DNA of 64,000 bases from Sphingomonas endolithica (GCF_025231525.1 NZ_CP103057.1:3296501-3360500); one strand, 5' to 3'; shown: positions 1-9,069, numbered from the stretch's first letter. Made by a program: numbers and translations. Notes: generated from the letters alone by a model not told the origin.

Positions 1-1
1 G

Positions 2-631
2 GAAAATCCGTGGGACGAGGTGCCGGACTATGTCTATTCGCGCACCAACAACCCCGAAGACGCGCCCGATACGCCCGAATATATCACGGTCGATTTCGAG
101 CGTGGCGACGGTGTGGCGATCAACGGCGAGGGGATGAGCCCGGCGACGCTCCTGGCCAAGCTCAACGATTATGGCCGCACGCACGGCATCGGCCGGCTCG
201 ACCTGGTCGAGAACCGCTTCGTCGGCATGAAATCGCGCGGGATGTATGAGACGCCCGGCGGCACGATATACAATCTCGCGCATCGCGGGATCGAGCAATT
301 GACGCTCGACCGGGGGGGCGCGCACCTCAAGGACGAGCTTGCGCCGCGTTACGCCGAACTGATCTATAACGGCTTCTGGTTCTCGCCCGAGCGCGAGATG
401 CTGCAGGCGGCGATCGACCACAGCCAGGAAAAGGTCGCGGGCACGGTGCGGCTGAAGCTGTACAAGGGCAGTGTCTCGGTGGTCGGGCGCAAGTCGCCGA
501 ATTCGTTGTACTCGGAAAAGGTCGTGACGTTCGAGGACGACCAGGGAGCCTATGACCAGCGCGATGCGGCAGGATTCATTAAGCTGCAGGCGCTGCGGCT
601 CAGGTTGTTGGGGCGGCGGGACCGCGATTGA
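2..631 (+). CDS. argG: argininosuccinate synthase, C-terminal part (5' end outside window)
   Basis: This is the last 209 codons of argininosuccinate synthase, which joins citrulline and aspartate using ATP in cytosolic arginine synthesis. The reading frame is already open at base 2 and begins [12 protein letters not shown], so the true start lies upstream of the window; the GTG at base 20 is internal. The visible part holds the family's C-terminal hallmarks: [11 protein letters not shown], the [17 protein letters not shown] stretch that contributes to substrate binding and tetramer contacts, and YETPGGTIY. It ends at a normal TGA. Downstream there are 78 non-coding bases with no clear terminator before the next gene on the same strand. 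Confidence 0.97.
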   Translation, partial: ENPWDEVPDYVYSRTNNPEDAPDTPEYITVDFERGDGVAINGEGMSPATLLAKLNDYGRTHGIGRLDLVENRFVGMKSRGMYETPGGTIYNLAHRGIEQLTLDRGGAHLKDELAPRYAELIYNGFWFSPEREMLQAAIDHSQEKVAGTVRLKLYKGSVSVVGRKSPNSLYSEKVVTFEDDQGAYDQRDAAGFIKLQALRLRLLGRRDRD

Positions 632-709
632 TCTACCATTCGTTAACCATGGCTTAGCCTTTGATCGCCACATACGGTCCTTGAGAAACCATTTCCCAAG
701 GGCCTGAAC

Positions 710-2215
710 ATGCATCCCGACCAAGCCGTCGACGTGGCGATCATCGGTGCAGGGCCCGCTGGGCTGACCGCCGCCTATCAGCTCACCAAGCTCGGCTACT
801 CCGTGACGGTGATCGAAAAGGACCCGATCTATGTCGGCGGCATCAGCCGCACCGTGGAGCATGAAGGCTTTCGTTTCGACATTGGCGGGCACCGCTTCTT
901 CTCAAAGTCGAAGGAAGTGGTCGATCTGTGGAACGAGCTGCTGCCCGACGATTTCATCGAGCGGCCGCGAATGAGCCGCATCTACTACGAGGGCAAGTTC
1001 TACAGCTACCCACTCCGCGCTTTCGAGGCGTTGATGAACCTAGGGCTGTGGCGGTCGACCTTGTGCATGGCGAGCTATGCCAAAGCCAAGGCGTTCCCCC
1101 ACAAGAACCCCAGGAGCTTCGAACAATGGGTGGTCAACCAGTTCGGACACAAGCTGTATTCGATCTTCTTCAAGACCTATACCGAGAAGGTGTGGGGCAT
1201 GCCGTGCGACGAGATGTCGGCCGATTGGGCGGCGCAGCGCATCAAGGGGCTGAGCCTCGGCGGCGCAGTGCTCGACGGACTGAAGCGGTCGCTTGGTCTT
1301 CACAAGCGCCGTAACGACGGCATGGCGGTTAAGTCGCTGCTGGAGACATTCCGCTATCCGCGGCAGGGCCCGGGCATGATGTGGGACGCGGCGCGAGACC
1401 GTGTGGTCGAGGCCGGGAACCGCGTGCAAATGGCAACATCGCTCCATCAGCTCAGCCATGACGATGTCACCGGCCGGTGGCGCGTGGCCGTGAAGCACGA
1501 GGACGAGATTGCGATCATCAAGGCCAAGCACGTTATCTCGTCGGCGCCGATGCGTGAACTGGCCGGGCGGATCCACCCGCTGCCCAAGTCGCTGCCCAAC
1601 GCGCTCGATCTTGGCTATCGCGACTTCCTCACTGTCGCGTTGATGATCCGCTCGGACGATCTGTTCCCCGACAATTGGATCTATGTTCACGATCCGCGCG
1701 TAAAGGTCGGTCGCGTGCAAAATTTCCGCAGCTGGTCGCCCGAAATGGTGCCCGATGCGGCACTTGCCTGTGTCGGCCTCGAATATTTCTGCTTTGAAGG
1801 CGACGGTATATGGTCGTCGAGCGATGCCGATTTGATCGCACTGGCGACGCAGGAGCTCGCCACGCTTGGCCTGTGCGATCCAGCCACGGTGGTCGGCGGG
1901 CGAGTCGTCCGGCAGGAAAAAGCCTACCCGGTTTATGACGACGCCTATCGCGCCAATGTCGATGCGATGCGTGACGAGCTGGAGACGCGGTACCCGACGC
2001 TGCATCTGGTCGGCCGCAACGGCATGCACCGCTACAACAACCAGGATCACGCGATGATGACGGCGATGCTCACCGTTCGCAACATCGTTGCAGGCGAGAA
2101 GCTCTACGACATCTGGGATGTCAATGAAGACGCCGAATACCATGAAGCAGGTAGCGAGGGTGAGCAGGCCGCCCTCGGCAGCCTGCGTGCGGTGCCGAAC
2201 CGCCTAGCGGCATGA
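710..2215 (+). CDS. FAD-dependent amine-oxidase/UDP-galactopyranose-mutase-like oxidoreductase
   Basis: A 501-residue soluble flavoprotein. The N-terminus carries a dinucleotide-binding fold (VAIIGAGPAGLTAAYQL, residues 9-25) with an acidic end to the second strand (VIEKD), then GGISRTVEHEGFRFDIGGHRFF, the pattern of protoporphyrinogen-oxidase-like and UDP-galactopyranose-mutase-like proteins. A C-terminal FAD contact is probably near LVGRNGMHRYNNQDHAMMTA. An AAGGG-type ribosome site lies just before the ATG. The gene overlaps the following membrane-protein gene by 4 bases, and two membrane proteins with GT-C features follow. This suggests a role in making or modifying a lipid-linked sugar or other envelope molecule (inference). 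The substrate cannot be read from the sequence. Confidence 0.85.
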   Translation: MHPDQAVDVAIIGAGPAGLTAAYQLTKLGYSVTVIEKDPIYVGGISRTVEHEGFRFDIGGHRFFSKSKEVVDLWNELLPDDFIERPRMSRIYYEGKFYSYPLRAFEALMNLGLWRSTLCMASYAKAKAFPHKNPRSFEQWVVNQFGHKLYSIFFKTYTEKVWGMPCDEMSADWAAQRIKGLSLGGAVLDGLKRSLGLHKRRNDGMAVKSLLETFRYPRQGPGMMWDAARDRVVEAGNRVQMATSLHQLSHDDVTGRWRVAVKHEDEIAIIKAKHVISSAPMRELAGRIHPLPKSLPNALDLGYRDFLTVALMIRSDDLFPDNWIYVHDPRVKVGRVQNFRSWSPEMVPDAALACVGLEYFCFEGDGIWSSSDADLIALATQELATLGLCDPATVVGGRVVRQEKAYPVYDDAYRANVDAMRDELETRYPTLHLVGRNGMHRYNNQDHAMMTAMLTVRNIVAGEKLYDIWDVNEDAEYHEAGSEGEQAALGSLRAVPNRLAA

Positions 2216-3996
2216 GCCATGACCGGCTTTGGCCGGCGGTTCTCGGCGCCTGGGCGGTCGCCGCAATCGTGCTCCTGGCAGCGTCGTTCCAGGCGCTGCA
2301 CCTATTGTGGTTTCCCGACCCCGACGACGCGATGCGTCTGGTCGAGGTGCGCGACTGGCTCGCGGGACAAAGCTGGTGGGATGTCGGCCAGCATCGCCTG
2401 AACGGTGGCGACTTCGCAATGCATTGGTCACGGTTAGTAGACCTGCCGCTCGCAGCGGTCATCGTGCCGCTCGATCCGTTGGTCGGGACGGCTTTGGCCA
2501 CGCGTGTAGCGTTGGCGGTCGTGCCGTTGCTAACGCTGCTTTGCGTGATGGCACTAGCGGCCGAGATGACCCGGCGCCTTCTGGATGCAGAGCGAGCGCG
2601 CTGGGCGGTTCTGCTTGCGCCACTCAGCGTCCCGCTCGTCTACCAGCTGCGACCGCTGCGGATCGATCACCACGGTTGGCAGATCGTGTTGGCGATGGCA
2701 GCGACCATGCTCCTGCTCGGACCTCCGAGCCTCAGACGTGGTGCATTGAGCGGTCTCGCTCTGGGCCTTCTCCTCACCATCTCGCTTGAGGGATTGCCGA
2801 TTACCGTCGCCATCGTGGGGACGGCTGCCCTGGCCTGGGCGATCGACCCCACGCGCCGCGCCTACCTTGTAGCATCGTCCTGTTCTCTGCTCGCGACCAT
2901 TGTCGTTCTTCAAGCGGCGACCCGCGGTCCGGCGATGTTCGACACAGTCTGCGACGCGGTGTCGCCTAGTTGGCTGGCTGTTCTCTGTGCTGCCGCATTG
3001 GGTCTGTCGGCAGCGAGCTTTCTTCGGCCGGCAGCACTTTCGGTACGTCTTGCGCTCCTTGGCGCGGTCGGGCTGGGCTGTGGTACGATCGCTGTGCTGC
3101 TGGCGCCGCAATGCTTGGCTGGGCCGTTCTCGACGCTCGACGAGTTGGTGTACCGTCTGTGGTACGAAAATGTCTCGGAGGGGCTGCCTGTTTGGCGGCA
3201 AGTTCCTTCTTGGGCAATCATGTCGATTGGCATGCCGATTGTCGGCCTGGTCGGGTCGTTGCTTGCGTTGCGCGCCGCGACAGGGCCGACGCGGGGCCGC
3301 TGGGCCATGCTGCTAGGGGTAGCGGGGGTGGCGTTCGTGCTTTCGGTGTTCGTGATGCGGGCAAGCGGTACGGCCAACGCCCTCGCCTTGCCGGGCACGG
3401 CGTGGGTGCTGCACGCCTTGTTGAGCCGCGCCCGGGCCATCCCGGCGCTCTTGCCACGCATCTTGGCAACTGCCGGCGCGCTGCTTGTCGCGTCGCCGGG
3501 CCTCGTCGGAGGAGCGATGCTTGCCGGAATGCCCCGATCGGCGGCGCCCCGGCCAGGGCCAGGCGATCTCGCAAGACCGTCTTGTGGGCATAGCAGCGAC
3601 GTGTCGGCGCTGGCGACGCTGCCTCAATCCACCGTGTTCGCGCCGATCGATATTACGCCGCAATTGCTGGCCGTCACTCGGCACCGGGCGATTGGCGCCG
3701 GCTATCATCGTAATGATGCTGCCCTTCATCGCGTGCTGGCGACTTTCATCGGCAATGCCAACGATGCGCACCATGAGATACTGCGGAGCCGAGCTGAATA
3801 CGTGGTGGGTTGTCCCGGTCTTTTCGAAACAGAGCTGTATAAGAATGATGCGCCCAATGGGTTCTGGGCGCGACTGGAGCGTGGCGAGCGTTTCGATTGG
3901 CTGACACCCGTCACCCTGGACGGATCGCCCTTGCTGGTGTGGCGTGTCGGCGATCCGTCGCGCAAGCCCTTGTCGCGGATGCCTGCGCGGCCCTAA
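2212..3996 (+). CDS. polytopic membrane protein, GT-C/STT3-like glycosyltransferase candidate
   Basis: A 594-residue protein with about 11-13 hydrophobic helices. After the first helix comes an acidic loop, WFPDPDDAMRLVEVRDWL (residues 33-50), and later RIDHHGWQ near residue 150. An acidic pair in the first periplasmic loop plus a DHH-type motif is the pattern of GT-C membrane glycosyltransferases such as STT3/PglB, which use polyprenyl-phosphate-linked donors. The soluble C-terminal ~140 residues contain two cysteines (CGHSSD, VVGCPGLF) that could pair in the periplasm. Its ATG overlaps the stop of the FAD oxidoreductase gene (ATGA), so translation is probably coupled. The membrane nature is clear; the enzymatic role is inferred. 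Confidence 0.7.
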   Translation: MSHDRLWPAVLGAWAVAAIVLLAASFQALHLLWFPDPDDAMRLVEVRDWLAGQSWWDVGQHRLNGGDFAMHWSRLVDLPLAAVIVPLDPLVGTALATRVALAVVPLLTLLCVMALAAEMTRRLLDAERARWAVLLAPLSVPLVYQLRPLRIDHHGWQIVLAMAATMLLLGPPSLRRGALSGLALGLLLTISLEGLPITVAIVGTAALAWAIDPTRRAYLVASSCSLLATIVVLQAATRGPAMFDTVCDAVSPSWLAVLCAAALGLSAASFLRPAALSVRLALLGAVGLGCGTIAVLLAPQCLAGPFSTLDELVYRLWYENVSEGLPVWRQVPSWAIMSIGMPIVGLVGSLLALRAATGPTRGRWAMLLGVAGVAFVLSVFVMRASGTANALALPGTAWVLHALLSRARAIPALLPRILATAGALLVASPGLVGGAMLAGMPRSAAPRPGPGDLARPSCGHSSDVSALATLPQSTVFAPIDITPQLLAVTRHRAIGAGYHRNDAALHRVLATFIGNANDAHHEILRSRAEYVVGCPGLFETELYKNDAPNGFWARLERGERFDWLTPVTLDGSPLLVWRVGDPSRKPLSRMPARP

Positions 3997-4008
3997 GGGT
4001 GCGCTCTT

Positions 4009-5667
4009 ATGGGGGAAGATCACTCTCGACCACTTGAGTGGTGGCAGACGCGCTGGTTCGTGGCGTTGATGGTGCTCGTCTCGATCATTCCGCTGCTCAA
4101 ACCCGATATCCCGCCGTTGGTCGATCTGCCTGGGCATATGGGGCGGTACCGGGTGCAGCTGGCGATCGGGCAGGTGCCGTGGCTCGCCGACTGGTACGAT
4201 TTCAAATGGTCGCTGATCGGCAATCTGGGCATCGACCTGCTGATCGTTCCGCTGGCGCCCGTGTTCGGCCTGGAACTGGCGGTCAAGCTGATCGTGATCT
4301 GCATTCCGGCACTCACCGTGCTCGGCCTGTTGTGGATCGCGCGCGAAGTGCATGGGCGCATTCCGCCCACGGCCTTGTTCGCGCTGCCGCTCGCCTACAG
4401 CTTCCCGTTCCAGTTCGGCTTCGTCAATTTCGCGCTGGCCATGGCGCTGTCGCTCAACCTGTTCGCCTTGTGGCTGCGCATGGCGCGCCTCGGCAAGCTC
4501 CGGCTGCGCGGCATCGTTTTCGTGCCGCTCTCCTGCCTGTTGTGGTTGTGCCATACCTTTGGCTGGGGCGTGCTGGGCGTGCTCGCCTTTTCCGCCGAGA
4601 TGATCCGCCAGCATGATCTGATGACCGAGCGGCGCGGCGATGCCGGCCGGCATGTCGGGATATGGGAACGGATCCGGCGCGGGCATTGGATCGAGGCGTG
4701 GTTCAAGGCCGGGCTGCACTGCCTGCCGCTGGCGCTGCCGATGGTGCTGATGATCGTCTGGCGATCGGGCGATCACGTCACCGGGCAGACCGGCGACTGG
4801 TTCAACTGGCGCGCCAAGACCGGCTGGCTGACGATGGTGCTGAAGGACCGTTGGGAGCTGTTCGACATTGCCTCGATCGCCACCTTGTACCTGATCCTGT
4901 TCCGCGGCTTTCGCGATCCGAACATCGAATATTCGCGCAATCTGGGGCTGTCGGCGCTGTTTCTGATGGCGATGTTCGTGGCACTGCCGCGGATCGTGTT
5001 CGGGTCGGCCTATGCCGACATGCGGCTGGCACCATTCATGATCGCCGTCGCGGTGATCGCGCTGCGCCCGCGCGCCGGCCTGTCCAGGCGCCGGGCGACG
5101 ACGCTGGCGGTGCTCGGCTGCGCGTTCTTCCTGGTGCGGATCGGAGCGGGCACGGTCAGCTACTGGATGTTCGATGCCAAATACGATCGCGAGTTGAAGG
5201 CGCTGGAGCATGTGCCGATCGGCGCACGGCTGGTGAGCTTCGTCGGGCAGGAATGCGGCAACCGGTGGCTGATGACGCGGGTCGAGCATATGCCGGCGCT
5301 CGCGCTGGAGCGGCGGCTGGCTTATACCAACGATCAATGGTCGATGGCCGGCGCGCAGTTGCTGACGGTCAAATATCTGCCGGCCGGGCGGTTCGCGCAC
5401 GACCCGTCGCAGATCGTGACCAGCATCCAGTGTCCGCGCGAATGGTGGCGGCCGATCAACCGTGCGCTGGCGCGCATGCCGCGCCGGGCATTCGACTATG
5501 TCTGGCTGATCGAGCCACCGGCTTATGATCCGAAGTTCAACCAGGGACTGGTCGAGGTGTGGCGCGATGGGACGAGCGTCCTGTACCGCATCGATCACAG
5601 CAAGCCGGGCGTGTTCGTCAGCGATGCCGAGGTTCATCCCCGGATTACGTGGCGCGCGTCGTTTTAG
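4009..5667 (+). CDS. polytopic membrane protein of unknown function, GT-C-like
   Basis: A 552-residue membrane protein with roughly ten hydrophobic segments and a soluble C-terminal third from about residue 390. The first helix is followed by PPLVDLPGHMGRYRVQLAIG, a loop of the type found in poorly characterised GT-C-like membrane proteins. No catalytic motif can be assigned with confidence. It starts 12 bases after the preceding membrane-protein gene and is read with it and the FAD oxidoreductase, so the three probably act in one envelope pathway. The C-terminal domain has paired cysteines (VGQECGNRW, TSIQCPREW) compatible with periplasmic exposure. Third and last gene of this run. Confidence 0.65.
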   Translation: MGEDHSRPLEWWQTRWFVALMVLVSIIPLLKPDIPPLVDLPGHMGRYRVQLAIGQVPWLADWYDFKWSLIGNLGIDLLIVPLAPVFGLELAVKLIVICIPALTVLGLLWIAREVHGRIPPTALFALPLAYSFPFQFGFVNFALAMALSLNLFALWLRMARLGKLRLRGIVFVPLSCLLWLCHTFGWGVLGVLAFSAEMIRQHDLMTERRGDAGRHVGIWERIRRGHWIEAWFKAGLHCLPLALPMVLMIVWRSGDHVTGQTGDWFNWRAKTGWLTMVLKDRWELFDIASIATLYLILFRGFRDPNIEYSRNLGLSALFLMAMFVALPRIVFGSAYADMRLAPFMIAVAVIALRPRAGLSRRRATTLAVLGCAFFLVRIGAGTVSYWMFDAKYDRELKALEHVPIGARLVSFVGQECGNRWLMTRVEHMPALALERRLAYTNDQWSMAGAQLLTVKYLPAGRFAHDPSQIVTSIQCPREWWRPINRALARMPRRAFDYVWLIEPPAYDPKFNQGLVEVWRDGTSVLYRIDHSKPGVFVSDAEVHPRITWRASF

Positions 5668-5718
5668 GCTGGGTTAGGAAATGGCGACCTTTAGCTAGCG
5701 GCGCTGGTAGCCTCTAAT

Positions 5719-5826
5719 CGTCACCCCGGACTTGTTCCGGGATCCACCGTGCCGGACGCTCTGCGCTCGATGCACGATCCTTGTCGAAAGCCGCTCGGTG
5801 GACCCCGGAACAAGTCCGGGGTGACG
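5719..5826. repeat. family A palindromic element, copy A1
   Basis: A 108-bp two-armed palindrome in the gap between convergent genes. The left arm is GTCACCCCGGACTTGTTC followed by CGGGATCCACC, and the right arm is its complement ending GGGGTGACG. Each arm is itself a hairpin (CCCCGGA pairing with TCCGGGG). The ~50-bp middle contains TCGATGCACGAT, also present in copy A3. It could act as a bidirectional transcription stop between the flanking genes. Seven copies, intact or split, occur in this window. Confidence 0.9.
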
Positions 5827-5891
5827 GCTTGGCTGGTGCAGGCGCACTTCGGAACTGACGCGGGACTTGCCCGGGCCCGGATAGCTCCCTC

Positions 5892-7028
5892 TTAGGCGCC
5901 GGCCTTCTTGAACGGCGTCAGTTCGGCCAGATACTCTTGGTCCGACACCACGCTCTCGCGTTCGCGCTCGAGGAAATCGGCGATCGCGCGGCGGAAGTTG
6001 CGGTCCGGAATGTAATGCGCCGACCAGGTGGTGACGGGCACATAGCCGCGTGCGAGCTTGTGTTCGCCCTGCGCGCCGGCCTCGACCGTCGTCAGGCCGC
6101 GCGCGATCGCGGCGTCGATCGCTTGATAATAGCATAATTCGAAATGCAGGAACGGCACGTCCTCGGTACAGCCCCAATAGCGGCCGTACAGCGTGTCGGC
6201 GCCGATCAGGTTCAGCGCACCCGCAATCGGCACGCCATCCCGCTCGGCCAGGATCAACAGCACGCGGTCGGCCATGGTCTGCCCGAGCAGCGTAAAGAAC
6301 GGGCGGGTGAGGTACGGCTTGCCCCATTTGCGCGCGCCGGTGTCCTGGTAGAACACCCAGAACGCGTCCCAGTCGGCTTCGCTGATGTCGGGGCCACTGA
6401 CATGTCGGATCGTCAGCCCTTCGACGGCGGCGGCACGTTCCTTGCGGATCGCCTTGCGCTTGCGGCTGGCTAGCGCGCCGAGGAAATCGTCGAAGCTGCC
6501 ATAGCCTTCGTTGCGCCAGTGGAACTGCGTGCCGGTGCGGATCAGCCAGCCCGCGGCTTCGAACAAGGGAACCTGATCGGGCGCGATGAAGGTGGCGTGC
6601 GCGGAGGACAGACCGTGTCGGTTGGTGATTGCCTCGATCGCGGCCAGCAATGGCGCGGCCTGCGCCGGATCGCGCAGCAGCAGGCGCGGGCCCGGCACGG
6701 GCGTGAAGGGGGCGGCGATCTGCAGCTTGGGATAATAGGAACCGCCGGCGCGCTCCCACGCATCGGCCCAGCCGTGATCGAAGACATATTCGCCCTGGCT
6801 GTGGCTCTTGGCATAAGCAGGCGCGATCGCGACGGGGCGGCCATCGGCGCCGTCGATGACGATCGGAATCGGTTGCCAGCCGGTGCGCGGCGTGGCGCTG
6901 CCGGATTGCTCGACGATCGACAGGAAGGCGTGGCTGAGGAACGGATTGTCCGCCCCCGCGCAAGCATCCCAATCGGCGGCGGGGATGGCTGCGACGCCGT
7001 CGGCGATGTGGGCGGTGACGGCGGTCAT
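5892..7028 (-). CDS. DUF482 / GNAT-fold N-acyltransferase family protein
   Basis: A 378-residue cytosolic protein of the DUF482 family, which has a tandem GNAT-like fold resembling FemAB-type peptidyl transferases and is often annotated as a peptidoglycan-related acyltransferase. Seen in the sequence: DNPFLSHAFLSIVEQSGSA near residue 27, FDHGWADAWERAGGSYYPKLQIAAPFTPVPGPRLL near residues 80-115, HWRNEGYGSFDDFLGALASRKRKAIRKERAA near residue 190, and a late VEAGAQGEHKLARGYVPVTTWSAHYI stretch, all typical of this family. It is transcribed alone, facing RidA across a 150-bp gap that holds a family H palindrome. The acceptor substrate is unknown. Confidence 0.85.
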   Translation of the reverse strand: MTAVTAHIADGVAAIPAADWDACAGADNPFLSHAFLSIVEQSGSATPRTGWQPIPIVIDGADGRPVAIAPAYAKSHSQGEYVFDHGWADAWERAGGSYYPKLQIAAPFTPVPGPRLLLRDPAQAAPLLAAIEAITNRHGLSSAHATFIAPDQVPLFEAAGWLIRTGTQFHWRNEGYGSFDDFLGALASRKRKAIRKERAAAVEGLTIRHVSGPDISEADWDAFWVFYQDTGARKWGKPYLTRPFFTLLGQTMADRVLLILAERDGVPIAGALNLIGADTLYGRYWGCTEDVPFLHFELCYYQAIDAAIARGLTTVEAGAQGEHKLARGYVPVTTWSAHYIPDRNFRRAIADFLERERESVVSDQEYLAELTPFKKAGA

Positions 7029-7080
7029 TGCACTGTAGGTAGGGTGGACAATGACTTAGGCCAAGGCGTTGTTGATGCCG

Positions 7081-7155
7081 TTCCCCTGCGAATGCAGGGG
7101 CTCAGGGCCGCTAGGGTCGTCCTATGAGGCCCTGGGCTCCCGCTTTCGCGGGAGA
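7081..7155. repeat. family H palindromic element
   Basis: A 75-bp two-armed palindrome between ridA and the DUF482 gene. The left arm hairpin is CCCCTGC-GAAT-GCAGGGG followed by CTCAGGGCC. The right arm, read on the other strand, is CTCCCGC-GAAA-GCGGGAG followed by CCCAGGGCC. The two arms differ at two stem positions, and in each case both partners changed so pairing is kept. Confidence 0.85.
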
Positions 7156-7180
7156 ACGAGGTGGTATGGGTGGAGAAAGG

Positions 7181-7645
7181 TCAGCCAATTTCGACGATCG
7201 CATCGATCTCCACCGCGGCGCCCAGCGGCAGCGCCGGCACGCCGACCGCGGCGCGCGCATGCTTGCCCGCATCGCCGAACAACGCGACCATCAGATCGGA
7301 GGCCCCGTTCGCCACCTTGGGCTGGTCGGTGAAATCGGCATGCGAATTGATGAACACGCCGAGCTTCACGATCCGCTTGACCCGGGCGAGGTCGCCCAGC
7401 GCCAGCTTTACCTGCGCGACGACCATCAGCGCGCAGGCCCGGGCCGCTTCCTGCCCGTAAGCGAGATCGCGGTCCTCGCCCAAGCGCCCGATCATCACCG
7501 CGCCGTCCTTGAACGGCAATTGGCCGGACACGTGCAGCAACCCGCCCGCTTCCACTGCCGGCACATAGGAAGCGATCGGCGCGGCGGCCTGTGGCAGGGT
7601 CAGGCCGAGCTCGGCCAGCTTGGTATCTACGCGTTCGGTCATCAT
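7181..7645 (-). CDS. RidA family protein (YjgF/YER057c/UK114)
   Basis: A 154-residue RidA-family protein. RidA proper hydrolyses reactive 2-aminoacrylate and other enamines/imines left by PLP enzymes, as a cytosolic trimer. The N-terminal extension with KLAELGLTLPQAAAPIASYVPAV and the LLHVSGQLPFKDG segment fit the subgroup with an approximately 150-residue body rather than the archetypal 130-residue RidA, so the exact reaction may differ. The start is one of two adjacent ATGs at 7645 and 7642. It begins 16 bases after the aminotransferase gene and is certainly in the same operon. That pairing makes sense: a PLP aminotransferase can release the kind of intermediate RidA proteins remove. Confidence 0.9.
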   Translation of the reverse strand: MMTERVDTKLAELGLTLPQAAAPIASYVPAVEAGGLLHVSGQLPFKDGAVMIGRLGEDRDLAYGQEAARACALMVVAQVKLALGDLARVKRIVKLGVFINSHADFTDQPKVANGASDLMVALFGDAGKHARAAVGVPALPLGAAVEIDAIVEIG

Positions 7646-7661
7646 CGTCTCTTTCGTCAGC

Positions 7662-8867
7662 TCAGGCGGAACGGGCGGGCGTGTTGACGCCCATGCTTTG
7701 CAGGTATTTGCGTACGTTACGTGCGGCCTGGCGCAGGCGCTGCTCGTTCTCGACCAGCGCGATGCGCACGAAGCCCTCGCCGTTTTCGCCATAGCCGACG
7801 CCGGGTGCCACCGCGACCTTGGCGTGCGCCAGCATCTGCTTGGAGAATTCCAGGCTGCCAAGATGCGCGAGTGCGGGCGGCAGCGGTGCCCAGGCGAACA
7901 TGCTCGCGCGGGGGGAGGGGATGTCCCATCCGGCGCGGCCGAAGCTCTCCACCAGCACGTCGCGGCGCTTGTGATACAATTCGCGATTGGCCGCGACGAT
8001 CTCCTGCGGGCCGTTCAGCGCGGCGCAGGCGGCGGCCTGGATCGGCGTGAACGCGCCATAATCGAGATAGGATTTCACCCGGCTCATGGCGGCAATCAGC
8101 GTCTTGTTGCCGACCGCGAAGCCGATCCGCCAGCCGGCCATCGAATAGGTCTTGCTGAGCGAGGTGAATTCGACCGCAATGTCCTTGGCGCCTTTCACCT
8201 GCAGGATCGAGACGGTGGGCTGGCCGTCATAATAAAGCTCGGAATAGGCAAGGTCCGAGATGATCCACACCTGATTGTCCTTCGCCCAGGCGACCAGCCG
8301 CTCGTAAAAAGCGAGATCCACCGTCTCGGCGGTCGGGTTCGACGGATAGTTCACCACCAGGATCGACGGCCGCGGCACGGTGAACGCCATCGCGCGCTCC
8401 AGGCTGTCGAAATACGCTTCGTCCGGCGTGGTCGGCACCGCGCGGATTGTCGCCCCGGCGATGATGAAGCCGAACGTGTGGATCGGGTAGCTCGGGTTGG
8501 GCGCGAGCACGACGTCGCCGGGGGCGGTGATCGCGGTGGCCAGGCTGGCCAGCCCTTCCTTCGACCCCATCGTCACCACGACCTCGCTCTCGGGATCGAC
8601 ATCCACGCCGAAGCGGCGGCCGTAGTAATTCGCCTGTGCACGCCGCAGACCGGGAATGCCCTTGGACTGCGAATAACCGTGCGCGTCCGGCTTGCGCACC
8701 ACTTCGATCAGCTTCTCGATCACGTGCGGCGGCGGCGGCAGATCGGGATTGCCCATGCCGAGATCGATGATGTCCTCTCCGCCCGCGCGCGCCGCGGCCC
8801 GCATCGCGTTCACTTCGGCGATGACATAGGGGGGCAAGCGCTTGATGCGGTAGAAATCGTCGGACAT
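7662..8867 (-). CDS. PLP-dependent aminotransferase, AlaC-like (glutamate-pyruvate type)
   Basis: A 401-residue class I/II aminotransferase of the AlaC/AlaA group. Seen: the N-terminal LPPYVIAEVNAMRAAARAGGEDIIDLGMGNPDLPPP typical of alanine-forming transaminases, the NYPSNPTAE stretch that holds the cofactor-binding Asn, ISDLAYSELYYDG, and the Schiff-base lysine in SLSKTYSMAGWRIG. Length is normal. Enzymes of this type interconvert pyruvate plus glutamate and alanine plus 2-oxoglutarate, though close relatives act on other amino acids. It is the first gene of a two-gene operon with ridA. Upstream lie a solo family B arm (about 8920-8943) and a family A element. Confidence 0.88.
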   Translation of the reverse strand: MSDDFYRIKRLPPYVIAEVNAMRAAARAGGEDIIDLGMGNPDLPPPPHVIEKLIEVVRKPDAHGYSQSKGIPGLRRAQANYYGRRFGVDVDPESEVVVTMGSKEGLASLATAITAPGDVVLAPNPSYPIHTFGFIIAGATIRAVPTTPDEAYFDSLERAMAFTVPRPSILVVNYPSNPTAETVDLAFYERLVAWAKDNQVWIISDLAYSELYYDGQPTVSILQVKGAKDIAVEFTSLSKTYSMAGWRIGFAVGNKTLIAAMSRVKSYLDYGAFTPIQAAACAALNGPQEIVAANRELYHKRRDVLVESFGRAGWDIPSPRASMFAWAPLPPALAHLGSLEFSKQMLAHAKVAVAPGVGYGENGEGFVRIALVENEQRLRQAARNVRKYLQSMGVNTPARSA

Positions 8868-8973
8868 GTGCGTTTCCGAAGCTTGAGGAACGCTGGTCTT
8901 ACGTCATTCCGCACCCCTTCGTCATCCCCGCGAAGCGGGGGGTTGGCCTAGATGAGCAAAACGATCACCTTAC

Positions 8974-9069
8974 CGTCACCCGGACTTGTTCCGGGGTCCA
9001 CCCCCGTCGCAAAACCAATGCGTTGGGAAAGCGCGGCACGGTGGACCCCGGAACAAGTCCGGGGTGACG
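8974..9069. repeat. family A palindromic element, copy A2
   Basis: A 96-bp element in the divergent gap between the aminotransferase and phaC. Its outer left arm has lost one C (GTCACCCGGACTTGTTCC), while the right arm is intact (CCCCGGAACAAGTCCGGGG then TGAC). About 30 bases to its left, at 8920-8943, is a single unpaired arm of family B type (GTCATCCCCGCGAAGCGGGG), apparently a half element. The gap therefore contains both families side by side; any promoters for the two flanking genes must lie between or beyond them. Confidence 0.85.

Noticed and set aside
3313..5637. 774-codon open frame on the minus strand opposite two membrane-protein genes
   Set aside because: It is the shadow of high-GC codon bias; its translation is His/Gln/Arg-rich with no fold-like pattern, and the plus-strand genes have clear helices and a stop/start overlap.
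5719..5826. Family A elements considered as simple terminators
   Set aside because: They may stop transcription, but they have no T-runs, share ~50-bp cores, and occur in both orientations and between divergent genes, so they are better described as repeats.
5695..6972. 425-codon minus-strand frame overlapping the DUF482 gene
   Set aside because: Out of frame with the recognisable protein, and its end runs through a palindromic repeat.
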